Source: CAWJHE01 sp963842455 (lineage in GTDB: Bacteria > Chloroflexota > Anaerolineae > Anaerolineales > UBA4823). From it: a stretch of 64,000 nt of DNA. Where the stretch lies: contig CAWJHE010000014.1 of NCBI GenBank assembly GCA_963842455.1, forward strand, positions 558,001-622,000. Direction: 5' to 3'. The position numbers were made by a program, and so were the translations under genes. Below the pieces are notes generated by a model that was given only the letters and a program-made list of their open reading frames with translations, was not told where the DNA came from and made no database searches. Within the stretch, counting starts at the first letter, position 1. Every line of letters starts with the position of its first letter. Below, one piece after another: positions 9,521-18,567 of the stretch.

Positions 9521-11845
9521 ATGCGTACTCAACACTTTCCGTTGAAGATTGTTACCCTGCTGTGCCTGGGACTGCTGGTTTTATCTGCCTGCGCGCCGAG
9601 CGAGCTACCCTATCCTTTCTCCGAGTGGCAATTCACGGACGTCAAGGTGTTGGATGATGATCTCATTTCCCATTCGGAACAGATTTCATTCCCGGATCTT
9701 CTGGCATTGTACCTGAGACAATCCGGGCAGGACTTGCAGCTGCGCCTGGATTTTTTCGATCTGGGGGATAGACCGGATTTTGACCTGCACCTGGCCTTTG
9801 ATACGGTTGCCGGAGGTGTCGAATTACCTGACCTGACCCATACCAATTTCGCATGGGATACCCTGGTGAGAATATCAGCCAGCGGTCAAATCGAGGTGCA
9901 GGACGCACACGGGCGACCCGTTCCGCAAGCGCGCCTCCAGGTTTATCGCGATCCCATCCTGGACCACCTGGTGCTGAGCGCTTCCAGGGACATCTTGCCA
10001 GCAGGGCTACCCGGCTACCAGGTCTTGGCCTGGCTGACCCCGCCTAATAGCGGACATGTGCTGGATACGTTGCCAGTCGCCTTCAGTGAGAATCGCCCCG
10101 TGCAAAGCGTGCAGCTCTTGATGGCCTTCTCCGACAGCTTTCCGGCATACACCCCCGCCCAAGCCCTGCGCCGCTGGGATGGCGCCCACACTGGACCATC
10201 CGGCGGACGGCACGGGTTGTACAACCTGCTGCGCATTACGGACATTTTTCATGCGCCGGTAGTCTTGCTTGACCTGCTCAACCCAAGCAGTTTATCCGCC
10301 CTGGACTATATGGGAAATCTGGAGACCGTACAGGCGCAAATGGATGCCGGCCTGGTCATCGCTCCCCAATATGCCCCTGCTATTAAGGGTTTTGAGGGTA
10401 CGGCAGCTGGAACTCAGCTTCTAGACGCCTGGTATGAACTAAACCGTGAATCCATCCAAAATTTTGGGATGCGCCAGCCTTTGCTGCTGTATTCGCCCTC
10501 CGGGTACGTCCCAGGTGAGAGCCCCGCCAAGCTGGTTTTTCTGCCAAACGAACAAAGTCAGGGATCAGAAAAAGGCATTCTTCCCACCCAGGCAATACGC
10601 AGGCAAGATAAAATTCTGTTGCCTTCACCCAAGAACCTATCAATTACGCAGGCCAGTACCGGCGGTCCGACACTGGAGCTGAAACTGGCGATCGCCTCAG
10701 CCATGCAAACCAGCGCAGTGCACAAGCCAGGGAGCATCCCCGATCTGCTGGTGCTGGGCGGATCGCTACCTGCCAGTACATGGGGAGACCCGCAAGCCGC
10801 TCGAGCGACACTGCGCTACCTGGCTTCACGCCCCTGGCTGCACTTCCTGGGCGAAAACGACTTGCTCACTTTGAAGGTCAGCCCGACAGGCGGGGAAAGG
10901 TTCGCCTACGCTTCTGAAGCTACGCCTTCACCCTATTCCCAACTCTGGCAAGCCATTAAAAGCGCGCCCCCTAACGACTTCAGCCTGGCTGCCAGGCAAG
11001 CCTTCCTGGCAGCAGCCAATCCGGTCTACCCACAACCAGCTGAGCTTCCACAGTTGCGGGAAATCTACCTGCAACAAGCCTGGGCGCTGCTATCGGCGGC
11101 TGAGTGGGCGAAAAATCCTTACCCTCATTCGAGCTGCGAACTGGATTTGGATCAGGATGGATTTCTCGATTGCAGCTTTTCAAACAATTATCTATACGCA
11201 TTTTTTGAGCCGGCAAGTGGCGCCTTAACCCATCTCTTCTACCGCCAGCCAGAAACCGGAACCAGCTCCCACAGCCTGCACCAATTGATCGGACCCACTG
11301 CGCAAATCATCAGCGGTCTGAGCGAGTCCAGCACCTGGGATCTGACTGCTGGTCTGCGCGCCGACCCGGCCATTCTCCAGGGTGCTTTTGACCAGCCTGA
11401 AAAGATGTACACAGCCCAAAGCCTGGCCGATGGCATACGCTTCACCAGCCCGGATGGCAGTCAAAAAACTTATCAGTTCACGCATAATAGCCTCAGCATA
11501 CACTACACTGCACCAGCAGGATCTGATATGACTCCGCAGAGCATCCTGCTTATGCCTGATCCTTGGCTGCGCTTCAGCCCTGGCTGGTGGAGTGATGATG
11601 CATTGGAAGCGCACCAGGGTCAGTGGCGCATGAAGTGGGTGCAGGGGGTTGAAGTGTTAATCAGCGCTTCTCTCCCCCTCAGTGCACGTTCATTTCTTGA
11701 TTCGCGAACCTGGATGTCTGCCACCGAAAACCCAAACCACGAACAGCCAGGCGGGCATTTCCTACCCTTCCCGACCCTCATGCTGGATCTGCCTGCCGCC
11801 AACCAGTTCGAAGCGACCATTCAATTTTTCCAAATAGACGAGTGA
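9521..11845 (+). CDS. Large secreted lipoprotein of unknown function
   Basis: From the ATG at 9521 the protein starts with a lipoprotein signal (KIVTLLCLGLLVLSAC), lipidated at the Cys of LSAC. The frame is also open from an ATG at 9449, but that start would put about 24 extra residues before the signal. The mature part has about 750 residues, is rich in beta-type sequence, and holds a calcium-type loop DLDQDGFLD near residue 540, followed by a beta-sandwich-like C-terminus. I recognise no catalytic motif. It is likely anchored outside the membrane. The C-terminus converges with nadD on the other strand, 5 bp away. Confidence 0.8.
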   Translation: MRTQHFPLKIVTLLCLGLLVLSACAPSELPYPFSEWQFTDVKVLDDDLISHSEQISFPDLLALYLRQSGQDLQLRLDFFDLGDRPDFDLHLAFDTVAGGVELPDLTHTNFAWDTLVRISASGQIEVQDAHGRPVPQARLQVYRDPILDHLVLSASRDILPAGLPGYQVLAWLTPPNSGHVLDTLPVAFSENRPVQSVQLLMAFSDSFPAYTPAQALRRWDGAHTGPSGGRHGLYNLLRITDIFHAPVVLLDLLNPSSLSALDYMGNLETVQAQMDAGLVIAPQYAPAIKGFEGTAAGTQLLDAWYELNRESIQNFGMRQPLLLYSPSGYVPGESPAKLVFLPNEQSQGSEKGILPTQAIRRQDKILLPSPKNLSITQASTGGPTLELKLAIASAMQTSAVHKPGSIPDLLVLGGSLPASTWGDPQAARATLRYLASRPWLHFLGENDLLTLKVSPTGGERFAYASEATPSPYSQLWQAIKSAPPNDFSLAARQAFLAAANPVYPQPAELPQLREIYLQQAWALLSAAEWAKNPYPHSSCELDLDQDGFLDCSFSNNYLYAFFEPASGALTHLFYRQPETGTSSHSLHQLIGPTAQIISGLSESSTWDLTAGLRADPAILQGAFDQPEKMYTAQSLADGIRFTSPDGSQKTYQFTHNSLSIHYTAPAGSDMTPQSILLMPDPWLRFSPGWWSDDALEAHQGQWRMKWVQGVEVLISASLPLSARSFLDSRTWMSATENPNHEQPGGHFLPFPTLMLDLPAANQFEATIQFFQIDE

Positions 11846-11850
11846 GATTT

Positions 11851-12523
11851 TTAAATCGCCAGTCTGTTTACCTGGCGGGTGAACAAATTTATATCGTCAG
11901 CCTGGCGATAGAGCTTTTGGCTTTCTATATAGTCATACACAGATGGTAACAGGTAATAACGGTAAGCTGCCCCTTGAGCCATTTTCTTGCGTAAAAGGCT
12001 GGAAGAAATTTCCAACAAGGGCGCTTGGATAAAGCGAACCTTATCTTTCAACCCGGGTAAAGCTGCTTCCAGGGTGTCCAGGTCGACAGTTCGTCCCGGC
12101 CGGAGCATGACACCAATTTCATGGCAGGCTTGCACAAATTCCAGTGGCCGCATCCAGGTGGGCAGATCAGTCAGCGAATCACCTCCCATCAAATACACCC
12201 ACTGGGTTTGGGGATGTTGGGATCGCAACAACTGCATCGTATCAGCTGCATAATGCGGCGCTGGGCGATGAATGTCCACGTAGGAAAGCTCGAAGCGCGC
12301 ACTCGTCAACCAGAGCCAGCTTGAGCATCTGAATCCGATGGTTAAGATCGGAAATTTCCCGGCCTGTTTTATGTGGAGGATCAGGTGTAAGCAGCCACAG
12401 AACGCGATCCAATTGCAGTTGGGTAAGCGCTTCCTCAGCCAGAATCAGATGGCCGATATGCGGGGGATCAAAGGTACCGCCAAAGACACCCAGGCGTTCA
12501 GGCTGGATCCCACTCAAGAGCAA
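11851..12523 (-). CDS. nadD: Nicotinate-nucleotide adenylyltransferase (frameshifted)
   Basis: Makes nicotinate adenine dinucleotide from NaMN and ATP in NAD synthesis. The first frame (TTG start at 12523, directly after the obgE stop) shows GVFGGTFDPPHIGHL, the nucleotidyltransferase HxGH loop. Near 12300 the frame shifts and resumes as ARFELSYVDIHRPAPHY, then MGGDSLTDLPTW and ISSSLLRKKM (the ISSTxIR phosphate loop). Joined, about 220 residues, normal for NadD. Since the gene is normally essential, the break is probably an assembly indel. It is coupled to obgE. Confidence 0.9.
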
Positions 12524-13810
12524 TTAATCCTGCCATTCCAGCTCATAATCTGCAATGAAGACCGTATCCCCTTCCTCAATGCCCGCCTTGCGCAAGGCGG
12601 CGTCAATCCCCAGGGTTTCCAGGATGCGCTGGAAGCGGCGCACAGATTGGAAATGTTCCCAATAAGTCATTTCCGCGGCGCGTTCAATCGCTTCCCCATG
12701 CACCCGCCAACCCTCAGCAATTCGTTCAATCTGAAATTCCCTTGGGTCGCTCTCAGCGCGATAGACTGGGGTCTCAGCCACTTCGGGTAAAGGTGGGGCG
12801 GCTCGCAGCATCTCAGCGGCTGCGTAAAGCAGTTCGCGCACATGCGTGCCAGCCACAGCTGAGATTGCCATCGGAACCGGTTGGATATTGAGGTTTTTTT
12901 CTTTTTTGATACGCTTCTTCAGGTCCGCAGAAATCTCTTCCCAGCGCGCCTGAACATCGGGCAAATCCATCTTCGTCATTGCCACAAGCTGGGGCTTCGA
13001 AGCCAGTTGCGGATCGAACAGAGCCAGCTCGGTGTTAATCTGGGAAAAATCGGATATTGGGTCTTCGGACATGCCATCTAAAAGATGGATCAACACGCGT
13101 GTGCGCTGGATATGGCGCAAGAAATCATGCCCCAACCCCACGCCTTTGTGGGCGCCTTCGATCAGACCTGGAATATCGGCCAGCACCAGGCTGTTATCTT
13201 CGTCCAACATGGCCACACCCAGATTGGGCTCGATGGTCGTGAATGGATAGGAGGCAATCTTGGGTTTTGCATTGGTAACCACGGATAGCAAGGTGGATTT
13301 TCCCGCATTGGGTACACCGACAATGCCGATATCTGCAATCAGCTTGAGCTCCAGGCGCAGGTTACACTCCTGACCTGGCTCACCGCGCTCACCGATCTTA
13401 GGTACGCGGTTCACCGAGGTGGCAAAACGAGCATTGCCGCGACCGCCTCGCCCCCCCACCGCTACAGTCAAGCGCTGCCCTGGCTCGACCAGGTCGCCAA
13501 GAACTTCACCGTTCCCATCATCATAGACAATCGTTCCAGGGGGAACCAGGATCACCAGGTCTTCTGCCGAACGCCCGGTCATATTCTGTTTGGCCCCGTT
13601 TAAGCCATCCTGCGCCAGGTACTTAGCCTGGTGGCGAAATGACGAAAGCGTGTTAAGGGTCTTGACGACCTCCAGGATCACATCGCCGCCTTTTCCGCCA
13701 TCGCCGCCATCCGGACCGCCGCGCGGTACAAATTTTTCACGCCGGAAATGGACTGCGCCATCGCCGCCTTTTCCGCTTCTTACAAAAATATTTGCTTGAT
13801 CTATAAACAT
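12524..13810 (-). CDS. obgE: GTPase Obg
   Basis: Ribosome-associated GTPase acting in 50S assembly and stress response. The 428 residues hold the glycine-rich Obg domain (1-158), the G domain (GVPNAGKSTLL, DIPGLIEGAHKGVGLG, TKMDLPD) and a C-terminal OCT domain from about 350 (FQIERIAEGWRVHGEAIER). The ATG at 13810 has no ribosome-binding site; a perfect TATAAT sits six bases upstream, suggesting a leaderless mRNA. It is followed without gap by nadD. Confidence 0.97.
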   Translation of the reverse strand: MFIDQANIFVRSGKGGDGAVHFRREKFVPRGGPDGGDGGKGGDVILEVVKTLNTLSSFRHQAKYLAQDGLNGAKQNMTGRSAEDLVILVPPGTIVYDDGNGEVLGDLVEPGQRLTVAVGGRGGRGNARFATSVNRVPKIGERGEPGQECNLRLELKLIADIGIVGVPNAGKSTLLSVVTNAKPKIASYPFTTIEPNLGVAMLDEDNSLVLADIPGLIEGAHKGVGLGHDFLRHIQRTRVLIHLLDGMSEDPISDFSQINTELALFDPQLASKPQLVAMTKMDLPDVQARWEEISADLKKRIKKEKNLNIQPVPMAISAVAGTHVRELLYAAAEMLRAAPPLPEVAETPVYRAESDPREFQIERIAEGWRVHGEAIERAAEMTYWEHFQSVRRFQRILETLGIDAALRKAGIEEGDTVFIADYELEWQD

Positions 13811-13816
13811 GCCGTG

Positions 13817-13822
13817 ATTATA
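13817..13822 (-). promoter_or_regulatory. TATAAT box for a leaderless obgE transcript
   Basis: TATAAT, six bases, then the obgE ATG. The predicted first transcribed base is the A of ATG. A partial -35 (CTGAGC) lies 17 bp upstream. Confidence 0.55.
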
Positions 13823-13875
13823 CCATCGCGAAGAAAACTGCTCAGAGATTAATTTGTTCTAAGGTTGTGAATTTA

Positions 13876-13893
13876 TTGTGGAGAATTGCACAA
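13876..13893 (+). promoter_or_regulatory. Rex operator upstream of rex
   Basis: TTGTGGAGAATTGCACAA (18 bp) has the TTGTG-N8-CACAA form of the Rex box. It covers a possible -35 (TTGCAC 13886-13891, 17 bp before TAAAAA), so bound Rex would block its own promoter. This points to autoregulation by the NADH/NAD ratio. A further half site TTGTGAATT lies just upstream at 13865. Confidence 0.75.
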
Positions 13894-13944
13894 TTAGCGC
13901 TTTTGTGGTAAAAATTCAGCATACTTTCAGGAGGAGCGTATAAC

Positions 13945-14565
13945 ATGTCCATGAAAACAATCCCAGATATCGTGATTGGCCGACTTCCACTTTACTTGAG
14001 AGCTTTGCAATATATGTCCAGCGAAGGTCGCCTGGTAACATCCTCTCAAGAGCTCGGAGAAAAGCTCGGCATTTCTGCGGCTCAGATTCGGAAAGACCTG
14101 TCCCAATTTGGTGAATTCGGAAAACAAGGCACTGGTTATGATATTGACTACCTGCTCAAGCAGATTTGCCAAATTCTGCATGTCGATCACGAATGGGAAA
14201 TTGCGATCATTGGCGCCGGAGATATCGGCTCTGCCGTCGCTCGTTATAAAGGCTTTTCCAACCGCGGCTTCCGAGTGGCGATGATTTTTGATGATGATCC
14301 TCAAAAAATCAATACGAAAATTGATTCCTTCACCATCCAACCCAGCTCTCAGATGGTCGAGGCGATCCATTCTGCAGGAATCAAGGTTGCCATGTTATCA
14401 GTACCAGCCGCTGTGGCCCAGAAAGTGGCAGATCAGCTGGTGGAAGCCGGTGTGAAGGCTATCTTGAATTATGCGCCGATCAGCCTGAATGTTCCCAGTC
14501 ATGTCTACGTTCAATACATCGACCCTGCTATCCACCTGCAACGGATGACCTATTACCTGGAATAA
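13945..14565 (+). CDS. rex: Redox-sensing transcriptional repressor Rex
   Basis: Binds DNA when NADH is low and lets go when NADH rises, controlling fermentation and respiration genes. The N-terminal winged helix (about 1-80) contains SSQELGEKLGISAAQIRKDLSQFGEFGKQGTGY, and the Rossmann domain shows IIGAGDIGSAVARY. At 206 residues it is of family length. The ATG at 13945 follows AGGAGG. The gene sits divergently from obgE and has a Rex box in its own promoter. Confidence 0.97.
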   Translation: MSMKTIPDIVIGRLPLYLRALQYMSSEGRLVTSSQELGEKLGISAAQIRKDLSQFGEFGKQGTGYDIDYLLKQICQILHVDHEWEIAIIGAGDIGSAVARYKGFSNRGFRVAMIFDDDPQKINTKIDSFTIQPSSQMVEAIHSAGIKVAMLSVPAAVAQKVADQLVEAGVKAILNYAPISLNVPSHVYVQYIDPAIHLQRMTYYLE

Positions 14566-14629
14566 GCCTCGCTCAGACTGAAAACATCTACCTGACAATT
14601 CTGAACGACCGCGCACGCAGCTATTTAAC

Positions 14630-14667
14630 AACAAAAACCCTGGTAAGCAATTGTGCTCGCCAGGGTT
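14630..14667 (-). terminator. Terminator of the atp-mreB operon
   Basis: AACCCTGG (14636-14643) pairs with CCAGGGTT (14660-14667); read on the minus strand the stem is followed by TTTTTGTTGTT, 20 bp after the end of the mreB-like gene. Confidence 0.8.
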
Positions 14668-14687
14668 CATTGATCTCGATGAGATGC

Positions 14688-15695
14688 TTACACTGGAGGC
14701 AGGTTACGCCGGATCAATGGGTACATACTCATCCCTCTGGCTGCGCCTTCGGCAGTACAGGTTGTTGGATTGTCCACCCGATAAGCCGGTACACCCAGCT
14801 CCTTGGTCATCAACCTGTCAATCCCGCGCAGCAAAGCGCCGCCGCCAGTCAATGCAACGCCCCGGTCAATAATATCCGAGACCAGCTCCGGCGGAGTCTT
14901 TTCCAACACCCGTCGGACAGTTTCTACCATATTGCTCAAGGGCTCGCGCAGAGCCTCGACAACTTCGCCAGTGGTTAAAGTGATCGGACGGGGTAATCCG
15001 CTCACCTGGTCCTGACCCTGGATTTCCATGGTCTGTTCTTCATCCTGGGGAACCGCTGCTCCGATGCGGATTTTTACCTGTTCGGCGGATAGCTGACCAA
15101 TCAGCAGACCAAACTTTTTGCGAACATAGGACATGATAGCCTCATCTAGCGACATACCGCCAGAGCGCATCGTTTCTGCAGCGACAATCCCATACATCGC
15201 CAAGACAGCCGCTTGTGTAGCCCCACCGCCCAGGCAGACAATCATATTGCCAGATGGTGTGCCGATGGGAAGATCCACACCCAAAGCAGCCGCTAGTGGC
15301 TGTTGGATAAGATAAGCTTCCCGGCTGCCAGCTTGTAGAACTGCTTCATGCACTGCCCGGCTTTCGACACTGGTGACGCCATGAGGAACCGTGATCATCA
15401 CATGCGGCCCGAAAAATCGCAGAGAGCCAGAGAGCTTGCGCATTACCGCTTCCAACATATACTCGGTGACTTCGTAATCCGCAATAACTCCATTCTGCAT
15501 GGGACGGGTGACTTCCATCGATTCAGGCACCTTGCCCATCATATCCTGGGCTTCCTGTCCCCAGGCTACCATCTTCTGTTCCTGGATCACAATCGCGGCA
15601 ACAGTCGGTTCCTGCAGGACAATCTGCCCACCCTCAGAAACCCGGATGAACAATGTCCCCAGATCGATACCTAGCTCCTTAGAAAAAAGGGCCAT
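14688..15695 (-). CDS. mreB: MreB-like actin family protein (divergent)
   Basis: Bacterial actin that organises wall synthesis under the membrane. From the ATG at 15695 the protein has 335 residues with the phosphate-1 loop GIDLGTLFIRV, ITVPHGVTSVESRAV, and an adenosine motif GVALTGGGALLRGI. The second phosphate loop reads IVCLGGGATQ where MreB normally has an Asp in V-D-IGGGT, so ATP hydrolysis may be altered. The start lies 5 bp past the atpC stop, which ties it to the ATP synthase operon. The frame is open to 15746, but that would overlap atpC. Confidence 0.85.
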   Translation of the reverse strand: MALFSKELGIDLGTLFIRVSEGGQIVLQEPTVAAIVIQEQKMVAWGQEAQDMMGKVPESMEVTRPMQNGVIADYEVTEYMLEAVMRKLSGSLRFFGPHVMITVPHGVTSVESRAVHEAVLQAGSREAYLIQQPLAAALGVDLPIGTPSGNMIVCLGGGATQAAVLAMYGIVAAETMRSGGMSLDEAIMSYVRKKFGLLIGQLSAEQVKIRIGAAVPQDEEQTMEIQGQDQVSGLPRPITLTTGEVVEALREPLSNMVETVRRVLEKTPPELVSDIIDRGVALTGGGALLRGIDRLMTKELGVPAYRVDNPTTCTAEGAARGMSMYPLIRRNLPPV

Positions 15696-15699
15696 AAGT

Positions 15700-16152
15700 T
15701 TACTCGCGTTCTCCTTGATCTGAACCTGGAGTGCGAGTTTGTCCACGGCGGAAGCGTTGAGCAGCCTGCAAACGTAGATTTGAGCGCCTGAGTGCAGCTT
15801 CCATCGCCAGGTAGGAATCTGTGTCCGGCGGTGGACCTTCTTTCAGGAATTGCTCGGCCCGGCGACGCGCAGATTCAGCTCTAGAAATATCTATTTCGCG
15901 CACGTTTTCTGCAGCATCCGCCAGAACTGTGATGATATCGGGTTGTACTTCCATCACCCCACCCGCGATGGTGAAATACTCTTCGACACCTTGAGAGCGA
16001 ACGGTTAGAATGCCGTATTTTAATGTCGAAAGCAATGGCGCGTGGTTAGGAAGGATGCCCATCTGCCCGGCTTCTCCAGGCACAATGACCACATCCGCAT
16101 CGCCCTCATAGACCATCCGGTCCTGGGAAACGATTTCACATCGAATTGGCAT
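15700..16152 (-). CDS. atpC: ATP synthase F1 epsilon subunit
   Basis: Central-stalk subunit that couples rotation and restrains ATP hydrolysis. The N-terminal beta-sandwich (MPIRCEIVSQDRMVYEGDADVVIVPGEAGQMGILPNHAPLLS) is canonical and the C-terminal helices follow (SRAESARRRAEQFL). With 150 residues it is slightly long because of a charged tail. Last atp gene of the operon. Confidence 0.96.
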   Translation of the reverse strand: MPIRCEIVSQDRMVYEGDADVVIVPGEAGQMGILPNHAPLLSTLKYGILTVRSQGVEEYFTIAGGVMEVQPDIITVLADAAENVREIDISRAESARRRAEQFLKEGPPPDTDSYLAMEAALRRSNLRLQAAQRFRRGQTRTPGSDQGERE

Positions 16153-16168
16153 GACAGATCCTTTCTAA

Positions 16169-17572
16169 CTAGCCAGCTTTAGACATGCGCTCGGCTTGCT
16201 CTACCGCCTCGTCAATCGATCCTACCATCATAAAAGCACCTTCCGGCAGATCGTCGTGCTTGCCATCCAGGATTTCACGAAAACCGCGGATAGTCTCGCG
16301 CAAGGGTACATAGCGTCCCTCACGACCGGTAAACTGGGCAGCTACGAAGAAAGGCTGTGAGAAAAAGCGCTCGATCTTGCGTGCACGGGAGACGATTAAC
16401 TTGTCATCTTCGCTCAATTCATCCACACCCAAGATGGCGATAATATCCTGCAAGTCCTTATAACGCTGCAGCACCTGCTGTACTTCACGTGCGGTGGAAT
16501 AATGCTCATCACCAACAATTTGAGGATCGAGAATACGCGAGGTGGATGCTAAGGGGTCCACAGCCGGGTAGATACCTTTTTCAGAGATGGAGCGCTCCAA
16601 AGCGATGGTCGCATCCAGATGAGTAAAGGTGGCTACTGGAGCCGGGTCAGAATAGTCATCTGCAGGCACGTAAACGGCTTGCATAGAGGTAATTGAACCC
16701 TGGCGGGTAGAGGTGATGCGTTCCTGCAGCTCACCCATCTCAGTAGCCAGGGTAGGCTGGTAACCTACTGCAGAAGGCATACGCCCTAACAGCGCTGATA
16801 CCTCAGAACCAGACATACTGAAGCGGAAAATATTGTCAATGAAAAGCAAAACATCACGACCCTGGTCACGGAAGAATTCCGCCATGGAAAGCGCGGTCAA
16901 AGCCACTCGCAAACGTACCCCAGGAGGCTCATTCATCTGACCGTAAACCATCACCGTGTCCTTGATAACACCGGATTCGAGCATTTCACGGTATAGCTGA
17001 GTGCCTTCACGCGTACGTTCGCCAACACCAGCAAAGACCGAGTTGCCCTGGTGCTCAATGGCGATTGAGCGAATCAGCTCCATAATGATAACCGTCTTGC
17101 CCACGCCTGCACCACCGAAGATGCCGGTTTTGCCGCCTTTGGTGAAGGGGGCGATCAAATCGATAACTTTCACACCGGTCTCAAATACTTCGACACGCGT
17201 CGATTGCTCTGAGAATTGTGGGGCTGGGCGGTGGATGGGATATTTCACATCCGAATGCACAGCGCCTTTGGCATCAACAGGATGCCCCAAAACATTAAAT
17301 ATCCGCCCGAGGGTCTGCTCACCCACCGGGACCATAATCGGGGCGCCGGTCGCATAGGCTGGTTTGCCACGCTGCAGACCATCGGTAGCGTCCATTGCCA
17401 CCGTACGCACCCAGTTATTTCCAAGGTGCTTCTGTACTTCTAAAACCATTGGCAATCCACCTTCTCGGGGGACCTCAACGGCCTCATAAATATCTGGTGA
17501 TTGTTCTGGTGGAAACTCAACATCCACCACACCGCCCAAAATTTGAACTACTCGTCCTTTACCTTTCGCCAT
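16169..17572 (-). CDS. atpD: ATP synthase F1 beta subunit
   Basis: Catalytic subunit of F1. The P-loop GGAGVGKTVIIMELI, the catalytic Glu in VGERTREGTQLY and the DELSEDD region (the DELSEED equivalent) are present. The start is the ATG at 17572, 6 nt behind GGAGG; the upstream ATG at 17584 overlaps the atpG stop. 467 residues, full length. Confidence 0.98.
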   Translation of the reverse strand: MAKGKGRVVQILGGVVDVEFPPEQSPDIYEAVEVPREGGLPMVLEVQKHLGNNWVRTVAMDATDGLQRGKPAYATGAPIMVPVGEQTLGRIFNVLGHPVDAKGAVHSDVKYPIHRPAPQFSEQSTRVEVFETGVKVIDLIAPFTKGGKTGIFGGAGVGKTVIIMELIRSIAIEHQGNSVFAGVGERTREGTQLYREMLESGVIKDTVMVYGQMNEPPGVRLRVALTALSMAEFFRDQGRDVLLFIDNIFRFSMSGSEVSALLGRMPSAVGYQPTLATEMGELQERITSTRQGSITSMQAVYVPADDYSDPAPVATFTHLDATIALERSISEKGIYPAVDPLASTSRILDPQIVGDEHYSTAREVQQVLQRYKDLQDIIAILGVDELSEDDKLIVSRARKIERFFSQPFFVAAQFTGREGRYVPLRETIRGFREILDGKHDDLPEGAFMMVGSIDEAVEQAERMSKAG

Positions 17573-17583
17573 TCTCGCCTCCA

Positions 17584-18477
17584 TCATGACTTGGCCAGCG
17601 CTTCAGCGCCGCCTGCAATATCCAGCATTTCATTCGTGATTGTTTGCTGACGTGCTTTGTTATATTCTAACTGCAAAGCGCCAGCCAGCCCCGTAGCGCT
17701 GTCGGTAGCATTCTTCATCGATAACATACGGGCAGCATGTTCACTCGCCAATGATTCCATGATTGCCTGGTAAACCTGCAAGGCAGTAAACCTGGGCACA
17801 ATTTCATCCAGGATTTCGGTCTGTCCAGGCTCATAAATATATGAAGCTGAGGGACCGCGGACAGATTTTTCAAAGGTTTGCACGCGTTCATCGGCTTCGT
17901 GGAACTCAAGGGGGAGTAATTTTTTGATTGTAGGGGTCTGTTTGACCAGGTTGACAAAATCGGTGTAGACCAGGTAGACCTCATCCACATCACCCTTCAA
18001 GAATTCATCCACTGCCATCCGCCCTATCGCCGAAACATCAGCGAAACTGGGGGCAGCAGGCAGATTACTGAATTCAGCAACCACATTCTGACGGCGGCGC
18101 AACATCAGGTCGCGCCCTTTACGTCCCACGGTGATAAAACTCACTGGTACTTCAGAACGGGCAAAACGCTCCAAGACAAAGCGTACAATATTGGTATTGT
18201 AAGCGCCTGCCAGACCACGATCGCCAGAAATCAACACGACCAACTGTTTTTTAACCTCGTTACGCCGGGTAAGCAAAGGATGCAGCGACTCACGACCAGG
18301 CTGACCGGCAATATGGGTCAGCACCTGCCAGGCCTTGGTTGCATACGGCCTGGTATTCATCATTGCCTGCATGCTTTTCCGTACTTTGCTGGCGCTCACC
18401 GCCTGCAATGCGCGCGTTACCTGGGCAATGTTTTTCACACTTCGGATACGAAGTTGTACTTCTCTTGCATTAGGCAT
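17584..18477 (-). CDS. atpG: ATP synthase F1 gamma subunit
   Basis: Rotor shaft of F1. N-terminal MPNAREVQLRIRSVKNIAQVTRALQAVSASKVRK and C-terminal MKNATDSATGLAGALQLEYNKARQQTITNEMLDIAGGAEAL form the two long coiled helices of the family; 297 residues, typical. It stands between atpA and atpD in the usual order. Confidence 0.97.
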   Translation of the reverse strand: MPNAREVQLRIRSVKNIAQVTRALQAVSASKVRKSMQAMMNTRPYATKAWQVLTHIAGQPGRESLHPLLTRRNEVKKQLVVLISGDRGLAGAYNTNIVRFVLERFARSEVPVSFITVGRKGRDLMLRRRQNVVAEFSNLPAAPSFADVSAIGRMAVDEFLKGDVDEVYLVYTDFVNLVKQTPTIKKLLPLEFHEADERVQTFEKSVRGPSASYIYEPGQTEILDEIVPRFTALQVYQAIMESLASEHAARMLSMKNATDSATGLAGALQLEYNKARQQTITNEMLDIAGGAEALAKS

Positions 18478-18567
18478 GGTATCGTCCTTCCTCCTCTTTC
18501 TCCAGGCTGCCTTTGGAGCCGTTTACTTTGATCCTAAAACGGCGCCAGGCACAGCTTTTGGATGGGA

